From Prevotellaceae bacterium (GTDB lineage: Bacteria; Bacteroidota; Bacteroidia; Bacteroidales; UBA932): a stretch of 11,579 nucleotides of DNA. The notes below the pieces were generated by a model, which saw only the letters and a list, made by a program, of their open reading frames with translations, did not search any database and was not told where the DNA came from. Made by a program: the position numbers and the translations under genes. The stretch covers positions 1-11,579 of the forward strand of contig JAITKG010000133.1 in the NCBI GenBank assembly GCA_031278495.1. Direction: 5' to 3'. Positions 7,101 through 11,579 of the stretch are shown here, piece by piece (the first letter of the stretch is position 1; each line of letters starts with the position of its first letter).

Positions 7101-7423
7101 ACTGGATACTTCTTATTGTAGCGGGCTTGTGCGAAGTCGGGTTTACCACTTGTATGGGCAAAGCAAAAGAAACCGCCGGCGTTATTTCCATCTTGTGGTG
7201 GAGCGGTTTTTTAGCCAGCCTGTCATTAAGTATGTATTTATTGTACAAAGCCACCCGGACGATTCCGTTAGGCGCAGCCTATGCGGTGTGGACGGGCATT
7301 GGCGCTGCCGGCACGGCGGTTATCGGCTTATTATTTTTCAAAGAACCGGTTACTTTCTGGCGGCTCTTTTTCATTTTTACGCTGATTGCGTCGGTGGTGG
7401 GCTTGAAATTTGTATCGCACTAA
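7097..7423 (+). CDS. SMR-family transporter, guanidinium exporter (SugE/Gdx)-like
   Basis: This 108-residue inner-membrane protein has the four helices of the small multidrug resistance family, which work as antiparallel dimers exchanging protons for cations. The essential acidic residue is Glu13 in AGLCEVGF. The segment PLGAAYAVWTGIGAAGT (about residues 57-73, with Tyr62 and Trp65) is typical of the SugE/Gdx guanidinium-exporter branch. One difference from characterised Gdx proteins is Phe16 in the position usually held by Trp three residues after the Glu, so substrate is uncertain. ATG 7097 overlaps the LolA-like stop by four bases (ATGA), giving likely coupled translation, and leaves no room for a dedicated guanidine riboswitch. 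The 3' end overlaps miaA antisense by 47 bp. Confidence 0.9.
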   Translation: MNWILLIVAGLCEVGFTTCMGKAKETAGVISILWWSGFLASLSLSMYLLYKATRTIPLGAAYAVWTGIGAAGTAVIGLLFFKEPVTFWRLFFIFTLIASVVGLKFVSH

Positions 7424-8309
7424 GCGCCTGCTCCAACAAATCCGGCTCGCCTGCCTCCAGCCACCGGATGTCGTCGTAGCGCGACCAGTACGACAGTTGC
7501 TTTTTAGCATAGTTGCGCGTGTGTTGCCGGATGAGTTGCACCGCCTTTTCCAACGTTGTTTTGCCGTCCAAATAATCGAACAGCTCCGTATAGCCAACGG
7601 TTTTCAACGCCGTTAAATTCCTGTGGGGATAAAGTTTTTCCGCTTCTTCCAGCAGTCCGTCGCCTGTCATGCGCAGCGTGCGGGCATTGATGCGTGCGTA
7701 TAATTCCTCGCGCGGACGTTGCAATCCGATTTTTATTATCTCAAAAGCCCGTTTTTTCATAACGCCTGTTTTCCATCCGGAATAAGGCTTCCCGGTGGAA
7801 AGGCATACTTCCAATGCCCGCATAATACGATGCGGGTTTTTCAAATCAAGGGCATGGTAAGAGGTTGCGTCGAGCTGTTTCAGTTGCAAACGCAAACTCT
7901 CGATGCCTTCTGTTTGCAGGCGTTCCGCAAGTATTGTGCGCAATGATGAGTCGGTTTCGGGGAAATTATCCATGCCGTAGCACACCGCGTCAATATACAA
8001 ACCGGAGCCGCCTACCAGCAACACCGCCGGATGCGAAACAAAAAGCTTTTCCAATAACGCCAAAGCATCCGACTCGTATTTGCCCGCCGAATAATGTTCA
8101 TGGATGGAATGCGTGCCGATAAAATAATGTGGAACTGTTGCCAACTGTTGTTCGTCCGGCGGTGCGGTGCCTATTTTCATTTCGCGGTATACCTGCCGTG
8201 CATCCGCCGACACAATGACGGTGGACAAACGGCGCGCCAGCGACAGGCTAAAGTCTGTTTTTCCAACGCCTGTTGCTCCCAAGACTACTATTAGTTTTAA
8301 TGTGCTAAT
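7377..8309 (-). CDS. miaA: tRNA dimethylallyltransferase MiaA, start codon uncertain
   Basis: MiaA transfers a dimethylallyl group to N6 of A37 in tRNAs that read codons beginning with U. The sequence shows the P-loop GATGVGKT, the substrate segment SADARQVYREMKIGTAPP (usual form SADSRQxY), GGSGLYI, and HRIMRALEVCLSTGKPYSGW, over a normal length of about 300 residues. The start is the problem. The codons before the P-loop read LKLIVVL, clearly the first beta strand, but the place where Met is expected (8298-8300) is TTA. No ATG or GTG lies between the in-frame TAA at 8319-8321 and the P-loop. TTG at 8280-8282 would remove the strand. ATT at 8307-8309 (used here) or 8316-8318 would keep it. 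The 14-bp repeat at 8296-8309 covers exactly this spot. The C-terminal end overlaps the SMR gene antisense. The gene may be expressed from a rare start, or be damaged. Confidence 0.88.
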   Translation of the reverse strand: MSTLKLIVVLGATGVGKTDFSLSLARRLSTVIVSADARQVYREMKIGTAPPDEQQLATVPHYFIGTHSIHEHYSAGKYESDALALLEKLFVSHPAVLLVGGSGLYIDAVCYGMDNFPETDSSLRTILAERLQTEGIESLRLQLKQLDATSYHALDLKNPHRIMRALEVCLSTGKPYSGWKTGVMKKRAFEIIKIGLQRPREELYARINARTLRMTGDGLLEEAEKLYPHRNLTALKTVGYTELFDYLDGKTTLEKAVQLIRQHTRNYAKKQLSYWSRYDDIRWLEAGEPDLLEQALSAIQISSPPPTQSA

Positions 8310-8370
8310 GTGGTTAATTTAGTTGAAAGTTGAAAGTTGAAAGTCGGCTGGCGCGCCAGCCAATTCATAA
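8296..8370. repeat. Compound intergenic repeat with a perfect 16-bp palindrome
   Basis: Between miaA and the next gene lie, from left to right, a TTTAATGTGCTAAT word (8296-8309, identical to 8835-8848), three copies of AGTTGAAA (about 8321-8344), the perfect palindrome GGCTGGCGCGCCAGCC at 8346-8361, and an AATTCATAATTTATAATTC word that includes the stop codon of the gene at 8372. The palindrome could form a hairpin in either transcript, but no run of U follows it, so it is not an obvious intrinsic terminator. The palindrome ends in CAGCCAAT, as do the GC cores near 300, 350 and 11290. Confidence 0.82.
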
Positions 8371-8371
8371 T

Positions 8372-8809
8372 TTATAATTCTTCCGGGTCGTCTTCGTATG
8401 CTTCGTTGCTTTGCCGGTCAAGGAACTGCGCGGGAGCGTCGCCTTTTTCGTCTGACGTTCGCGGATAGCTTTTACGCGGCAATTCTTCGCCCGTTTCCAC
8501 GAAAGACAAGCGCAATGCACGGTTATCGTGCATATCGAATACATACAGCAAAGTTGTTTCCTGTTGCTTTACCAGCTTCTCGATATGGATTTCGTCCATT
8601 GAGCCGTCGCCCAAATCGAACAGCCCATATTCTTTCGACGGCTTTCCCTGTGCGCTTTCCACGCGGAATAACACCATTTGGTCAGGCGCAAAATTCAAAT
8701 CATTTACGATATGCTCATGGAAATCGTACAGGGTATTGAAGCCGCGTAATTCATACTGGCGCATAAACCCTTTCAGGGAATCAACGGTAGCAGTAAACCG
8801 GTATATCAT
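8372..8809 (-). CDS. Plasmid pRiA4b ORF-3-like (IS1096 passenger TnpR-like) protein
   Basis: This 145-residue soluble protein resembles the small Bacteroidota members of the PRiA4_ORF3 family: a beta-rich start (MIYRFTATVDSLKGFMRQYE), the FHEHIVNDLNF helix near residues 30-40, the EIHIEKLV segment, the conserved LLYVFDMHDNRALRLSF core near 87-103, and an acidic tail (EDDPEEL). The family takes its name from mobile-element passengers, but in Bacteroidota it sits among housekeeping genes and its role is unknown. Nothing around it suggests transposition. ATG 8809 is preceded by a repeat word and not by a ribosome-binding motif. Its stop lies inside an AATTATAAATTATGAATT word, so the last residues may not be ancestral. 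It is oriented with acyl-CoA reductase upstream (60-bp gap) and miaA downstream. Confidence 0.78.
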   Translation of the reverse strand: MIYRFTATVDSLKGFMRQYELRGFNTLYDFHEHIVNDLNFAPDQMVLFRVESAQGKPSKEYGLFDLGDGSMDEIHIEKLVKQQETTLLYVFDMHDNRALRLSFVETGEELPRKSYPRTSDEKGDAPAQFLDRQSNEAYEDDPEEL

Positions 8810-8818
8810 GATAGTGTG

Positions 8819-8849
8819 TTAATGTGACTAATTGTTTAATGTGCTAATT
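8819..8849. repeat. Intergenic repeat word shared with two other loci
   Basis: GTGACTAATTGTTTAATGTG at 8824-8843 is the reverse complement, with one mismatch, of the sequence at 11303-11322 in the hemerythrin leader. Its right part, TTTAATGTGCTAAT (8835-8848), is identical to 8296-8309 at the miaA start. It lies just upstream of the gene at 8372-8809 and would form its leader. Confidence 0.82.
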
Positions 8850-8868
8850 ATGCCGGCGTCAGCGTTCA

Positions 8869-9927
8869 TTATTCGTTGCCCGTTAGCCATTTCATTGTAT
8901 CCACGCCATCGGCATAATCGTGCAATGAAGGACGCTGCGCATGTCCAAAGGTACAAAAATTATCACAATTCATCGCCCTGCCTACTACGCATTGTATTTG
9001 CCCGCGCTGCTGCCCAATGGATGCAAGCGCATCGCCGATAGCCGCGTAATAGCGGTAATGCACCACCGCCGGCGGCGCATGCAACGACGCATCTTCGCGC
9101 AACAACGCTACCGACACGTCCTGGAAGGGCTTGTTCTCTAAAGTATGCAATGCTTTTTGGTAACGGTAATTATTAGCATAGCCGGCGTGCTGCAATAATG
9201 TTTGCCGCGCCGAAAGAACCGCCGCCAACGGTTGCCAGCAGTAGCCCTCAGGCACGTACAGCAGCGATACATTGCGGCAACCCCATCCGAAATAGCCGAA
9301 TAAATCGTCCGCCAAACCATTTAATTCTTCCCCTGTTTCGTCGCCTCTCAGCACGGCTACGCTCCGCCGGTTACGGCGGATAAGGCTGCGTCCGCCGCCG
9401 GAGGCGCGCATTGCAGCGGCTATTGTTTCAAAATAATGCGCCGAATTATCCGAGCCGGTGGCAATGAAAAAGTCCATGCCCTTGACCGGAAGCGTTTCGC
9501 TAAATGCAATACGGCTGCGCCATCCGGGATGTATACCGGCTAAAATACCTGCCAGCGCAGGCAACAAAAAAGCGTCCTTGTGCGATAATTTTCCTGTAAA
9601 GGAATGCCCCGACGCCAATACGCACAGGAAATCGTGGAATCCCACTAATGGAATATTTCCCGCCATTATTACCCCTGCCTGTTTTGCGCTTTTTGCCACC
9701 GGGCAGCCAGCCAGCCATTCTTGCAGGCGTTGCCCGTCCAGCATATCCGACGCTATGGCGGCAAGGGCGTATTTTATATTCTCAACGGTGAACCATGTAT
9801 TTTCCGCCATGCTTTTTTGCACGGCTTCGCTCAATGCGGGGCAGGTCTTTTCGTCGCGCAGCCATGCTTGCGTTCGTTTGCCGAGTTCCGAAAAATGGGA
9901 TATGAATGCAGGACGGTTAAAATACAT
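8869..9927 (-). CDS. Acyl-CoA reductase (LuxC-like)
   Basis: This 352-residue protein belongs to the LuxC-like acyl-CoA reductase family, a branch of the aldehyde dehydrogenase superfamily that reduces acyl-CoA to aldehyde with NAD(P)H. Visible hallmarks are GVIMAGNIPLVGFHDFLCVL (residues 85-104), ATGSDNSAHYFE (about 156-167), RRNRRSVAVLRGDET (184-198), the predicted catalytic Cys217 in YFGWGCRNVS, and the C-terminal FGHAQRPSLHDYADGVDTM. Length is normal and the frame is intact. The start at 9927 lies 18 bp after the LuxR-type regulator stop, so they are probably co-transcribed. The natural substrate and pathway are not apparent, because no lux, polyene or fatty-acid genes are nearby. The last residues, NE followed by TAA, fall in a variant (AACGAATAATGAAC) of the word ending ftsK. 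Confidence 0.9.
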   Translation of the reverse strand: MYFNRPAFISHFSELGKRTQAWLRDEKTCPALSEAVQKSMAENTWFTVENIKYALAAIASDMLDGQRLQEWLAGCPVAKSAKQAGVIMAGNIPLVGFHDFLCVLASGHSFTGKLSHKDAFLLPALAGILAGIHPGWRSRIAFSETLPVKGMDFFIATGSDNSAHYFETIAAAMRASGGGRSLIRRNRRSVAVLRGDETGEELNGLADDLFGYFGWGCRNVSLLYVPEGYCWQPLAAVLSARQTLLQHAGYANNYRYQKALHTLENKPFQDVSVALLREDASLHAPPAVVHYRYYAAIGDALASIGQQRGQIQCVVGRAMNCDNFCTFGHAQRPSLHDYADGVDTMKWLTGNE

Positions 9928-9945
9928 GGGGCTTCTTTGTGGCGG

Positions 9946-10557
9946 TCATGCGTCGACGTCGGCGACAAGGGTTTTGATGTCGTCTAATTCCACTAATTTA
10001 TTCACGATAGCATAAATTATCAGCCCCGCTGTGCTGTGGATTTGCAGCTTGGCGGAAATATTCCGGCGGTGCGTAATAACCGTATGCGTAGAAAGGCACA
10101 GATTGTCGGCAATTTGTTTATTGGTCATTCCCTTAATGACGCACACAACTACTTCCTTCTCGCGTGCGCTCAGCGATTCGCGGCGTTTTTCTTCTTCGGG
10201 GGCATGCACTAATTTTATTATTTTACCGGTGATTTGTTCTTCGCCGTCATAAATCGAGATGACTTCATCGTAGGCTTTGAAAACAGCGCTGTCGATAAAG
10301 GAATTTTGCAATGCCACGCATTTTATTTGCGGCGCTTCTTTTTTTATTTGCTGCAATGAGATGGCGCTTAAAAAAACCGGGTTTATAATTAACACATCGG
10401 GATTTTGCCAGGCAATCGAACTTTTCAACTGTTCGGGGTCGCTTATCTCAAATACCTTGAGACGGAATGTTTCCAAGCGTTTCAACATCGCCAGCAGCCC
10501 GCGCCGGATGACGGCAGACGAGTCCGCCAATGTTATTTTTACTGAAACGTGGCTCAT
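9946..10557 (-). CDS. LuxR/NarL-type DNA-binding regulator with degenerate receiver
   Basis: This 203-residue transcription factor has an N-terminal domain shaped like a response-regulator receiver (about 5-118) and a C-terminal LuxR/GerE helix-turn-helix (about 127-187: LSAREKEVVVCVIKGMTNKQIADNL, then STHTVITHRRNISAKL). In a working receiver the third strand ends with a phosphorylated Asp. Here that strand reads PDVLIINPVF, with Asn59 in the expected position, and only one acidic residue (Asp12) remains in the usual pair, so phosphorylation looks impossible. Other input is likely, for example partner binding or redox at Cys80, Cys139 or Cys154, which is an inference. It overlaps the hemerythrin-like gene by four bases (ATGA), so the two are translationally coupled and probably form one functional unit. 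The other end is 18 bp from acyl-CoA reductase. Confidence 0.88.
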   Translation of the reverse strand: MSHVSVKITLADSSAVIRRGLLAMLKRLETFRLKVFEISDPEQLKSSIAWQNPDVLIINPVFLSAISLQQIKKEAPQIKCVALQNSFIDSAVFKAYDEVISIYDGEEQITGKIIKLVHAPEEEKRRESLSAREKEVVVCVIKGMTNKQIADNLCLSTHTVITHRRNISAKLQIHSTAGLIIYAIVNKLVELDDIKTLVADVDA

Positions 10558-11252
10558 ACTTTCATCGCGTTTTTATTTTCCAGCGCCACAATAGCCGGCA
10601 CAAACAGGTGGTCTTCGATGGCGTTATGCGAAGCCAGGTCGTTTTCGCAATTAAAGATATCGAACAGCACGCTGTTGATTTCGTTGGTGCTTTTTGCCGG
10701 ATAGTATTTGATGATAATGTTCTTAAATTCCGTGAGCCGCGCCGACACATGGTCGTGCTGCCGGCGGAAAATAGCGATGGTATAATCTTCCCGGCGTTGC
10801 CCGGCAAGCAGTGCGCGAACATAGGGGAAAACCGTTTCTTCTTCGTAGGACATGTGTTTGCGGACTTCCGCCACATATTCGTCGAAATAATGCAGGATAG
10901 CCTGCGAGAGTTCGTCCTTGCCCTTATGGAGGATGCCTTTCAAGTCGGCGCGTATGGCGGGCAGGCGGAAGTTCAAAAAATAATCATGTGAATTGCGCAG
11001 GTACGAAATTAACGATTCCACAGAAAACGCCGCTTTCGCATAATTCGTAGCCCCGTCTTCGTCGAGCAGCATATTGACAATAACAAGGAAAGTGGCTACA
11101 TCCACATGGTTTTCGAGGCACACTTCCCCAATCGTTTTATCGCCGAAACCAAGCGCAATCCCAAAACGGCTTATCACCAAAAGCATCCGGTAATTCCCGG
11201 TTATCAGGCTGCTCATCGTATCGCCGGCATTATATTTCCCAAGTTTATACAT
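10554..11252 (-). CDS. Hemerythrin-like di-iron protein of the RIC (YtfE/ScdA) type
   Basis: This is a 232-residue cytoplasmic protein with two parts. Residues 1-65 resemble the ScdA_N domain (YRMLLVISRFGIALGFGDKT), but the Cys pair of YtfE/ScdA is absent. Residues 75-225 form a hemerythrin four-helix bundle with all the di-iron ligands expected from E. coli YtfE: His89, His133-xxx-Glu137, His166 and His209-xxx-Glu213, with almost the same spacing. RIC proteins repair iron-sulfur clusters or handle NO under nitrosative and oxidative stress, which is the likely role. I start it at ATG 11252. An in-frame start near 11297 would add about 15 residues translated from the upstream repeat. It is the first gene of a leftward set, with a matching promoter at 11339-11372 and a four-base overlap with the LuxR-type regulator. 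Confidence 0.88.
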   Translation of the reverse strand: MYKLGKYNAGDTMSSLITGNYRMLLVISRFGIALGFGDKTIGEVCLENHVDVATFLVIVNMLLDEDGATNYAKAAFSVESLISYLRNSHDYFLNFRLPAIRADLKGILHKGKDELSQAILHYFDEYVAEVRKHMSYEEETVFPYVRALLAGQRREDYTIAIFRRQHDHVSARLTEFKNIIIKYYPAKSTNEINSVLFDIFNCENDLASHNAIEDHLFVPAIVALENKNAMKV

Positions 11253-11260
11253 AAAGTTTC

Positions 11261-11326
11261 TATTTACAGGTTTACGGATTTGGCTCACGCCAGCCAATCA
11301 GTCACATTAAACAATCAGTCACCTTA
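11261..11326. repeat. Compound repeat in the leader of the hemerythrin gene
   Basis: Reading leftward from 11280, AATCCGTAAACCTGTAAAT matches the 8-bp repeat tract at 361-379 with one change. Next is the GC core GGCTCACGCCAGCC (11282-11295) ending CCAAT, then a nested AATCAGTCACATTAAACAATCAGTCACC word (11296-11323, in two ACAATCAGTCAC-like copies) whose inner 20 bp match 8824-8843. The tract lies between the likely promoter and the ATG, so it would be transcribed as an untranslated leader of about 80 nt. Confidence 0.82.
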
Positions 11327-11338
11327 GCCTATTGGATA

Positions 11339-11372
11339 CAAAGATACAATTTTATTGTGTAAACAAAACAAA
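11339..11372 (-). promoter_or_regulatory. Promoter of the hemerythrin-LuxR unit
   Basis: On the minus strand, TATCTTTG (11346 to 11339) matches the -7 consensus TAnnTTTG exactly. Two candidate -33 TTTG boxes lie 17 and 22 bases upstream (11367-11364 and 11372-11369). Transcription would start near 11331, giving a leader of roughly 80 nt made mostly of the compound repeat. The farther -33 candidate overlaps the base of the adjacent hairpin. Confidence 0.6.
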
Positions 11373-11394
11373 GGTTTTGATTGCTCAAAACCTT
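11371..11394 (-). terminator. 10-bp perfect hairpin with GCAA loop, probable leftward terminator
   Basis: AAGGTTTTGA (11371-11380) and TCAAAACCTT (11385-11394) are perfectly complementary around a 4-base loop. Read on the minus strand the loop is GCAA, a GNRA tetraloop, and the stem is followed at once by TGTTTTGTTT, a U-rich run as in intrinsic terminators. Read on the plus strand the loop is TTGC and the T-rich run is delayed. It would end leftward transcription arriving from beyond the window, just before the hemerythrin promoter. Confidence 0.6.
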
Positions 11395-11555
11395 CATTCC
11401 TTTTAAATCTTTTAAAATGGCTCAATACGGATGCAAAGGTACGCGGTTACTGGCGTCCGTACAATACCTATAACAGGGTATTCTGCGTCCGCCGGATACC
11501 TAAAATTTTAAAGCGCGTTTCCCTGTTCCTTCCAGATTCCTGCTTGCCGTGCGCC
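11395..11555. other. Gene-free right flank
   Basis: I see no coding region of any plausible length. The stretch contains the possible leftward -7 box above, a small inverted repeat AATACC/GGTATT (11463-11468 and 11477-11482, 8-base loop), and two GCGTCCG copies at 11453-11459 and 11485-11491, 32 bp apart. These could be regulator sites, but nothing proves it. Confidence 0.4.
11434..11441 (-). promoter_or_regulatory. Possible second leftward -7 box
   Basis: TACCTTTG on the minus strand (11441 to 11434) fits TAnnTTTG, and a TTG lies 20 bases upstream at 11464-11462. Any transcript would run straight into the hairpin at 11394-11371. With no gene between, this is either an attenuator-like arrangement or a chance match. 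Confidence 0.35.
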
Positions 11556-11579
11556 GTCATTCCGAGCGGAGCGGAGGAA
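11556..11579. repeat. Partial dispersed repeat of the GTCATTCCGAGCGGAGC type
   Basis: The window ends in GTCATTCCGAGCGGAGCGGA followed by GGAA. This is the left end of a palindromic extragenic repeat that, from memory, is scattered through many bacterial genomes and yields spurious peptides such as SFRAERSEE in annotations. The element is cut by the window edge. It has TTCC near one end and GGAA near the other, so it may fold into a hairpin. Confidence 0.6.

Noticed and set aside
6099..8016. Shared ACCGGAGCCGCC string in the small exported gene and in miaA
   Set aside because: Only about 12 bp match, and in miaA the string encodes the conserved GGSGLY motif, so chance is the simplest explanation.
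8346..8361. Intrinsic terminator at the 16-bp palindrome
   Set aside because: The stem is GC-rich and perfect, but neither strand has a U run after it. It is better explained as a core of the compound repeat.
8372..8809. Transposon passenger or resolvase gene, as the family name suggests
   Set aside because: No transposase, inverted repeats or target duplication are nearby. The Bacteroidota members of this family sit in ordinary chromosomal contexts.
8946..8953. Minus-strand TACCTTTG as a promoter for the gene at 8372-8809
   Set aside because: It matches the -7 consensus but lies in conserved acyl-CoA reductase coding sequence and has no -33 element at a workable distance.
11253..11297. Longer start for the hemerythrin-like protein
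   Set aside because: The extra residues are translated from the GC core and AATCCGTA repeat words. The ATG at 11252 gives the natural N-terminus.

Overview
The window looks like chromosomal DNA from a member of the Bacteroidota, most likely the order Bacteroidales. The evidence is the gene families (a DUF4290 protein beside murA, a MurA with Asp in place of the catalytic Cys, a Bacteroidota-type PfkB/adenosine kinase, an FtsK followed by a LolA-like protein, and the Bacteroidota acyl-CoA reductase), Bacteroides-type -7 boxes (TAnnTTTG) at several gene fronts, and the lack of Shine-Dalgarno sequences. No species is claimed.

Layout. Positions 1-231 hold a 21-bp tandem array that continues off the left edge. 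Positions 240-446 are gene-free and repeat-rich. A rightward set follows: PfkB/adenosine kinase (447-1427), DUF4290 protein (1506-2135), murA (2254-3564), ftsK (3655-5973), an unrecognised small exported protein (6043-6354), a LolA-like protein (6351-7100) and an SMR-family transporter (7097-7423). The last three are joined by 4-nt stop/start overlaps. A leftward set converges on these: a hemerythrin/RIC-like di-iron protein (10554-11252), a LuxR-type regulator with a degenerate receiver (9946-10557), acyl-CoA reductase (8869-9927), a pRiA4b ORF-3-like protein (8372-8809) and miaA (stop at 7377). The 3' ends of the SMR gene and miaA overlap antisense. Positions 11253-11579 hold the leader and promoter of the leftward set, a hairpin, and the start of a common dispersed repeat.

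Functions. The right-pointing genes are mostly housekeeping: nucleoside or sugar phosphorylation, the first committed step of peptidoglycan synthesis, chromosome segregation and envelope lipoprotein traffic. The hemerythrin/LuxR pair looks like a small self-contained stress unit.

The most unusual aspect is between the genes. Nearly every gap is filled with short-period AT-rich 'words', each repeated a few times. At four sites a GC-rich, partly palindromic core ending in CAGCC(C)AAT lies beside such words. Some words recur almost identically at distant sites. They run right up to, and apparently into, gene ends: miaA has no ATG or GTG where its start should be, the LolA-like protein has about 40 repeat-derived residues before its signal peptide, and three genes end in variants of one word. 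This expanding intergenic repeat vocabulary that erodes gene starts is the best candidate here for something little described. No defence system, CRISPR array, rRNA, tRNA or insertion sequence was seen.
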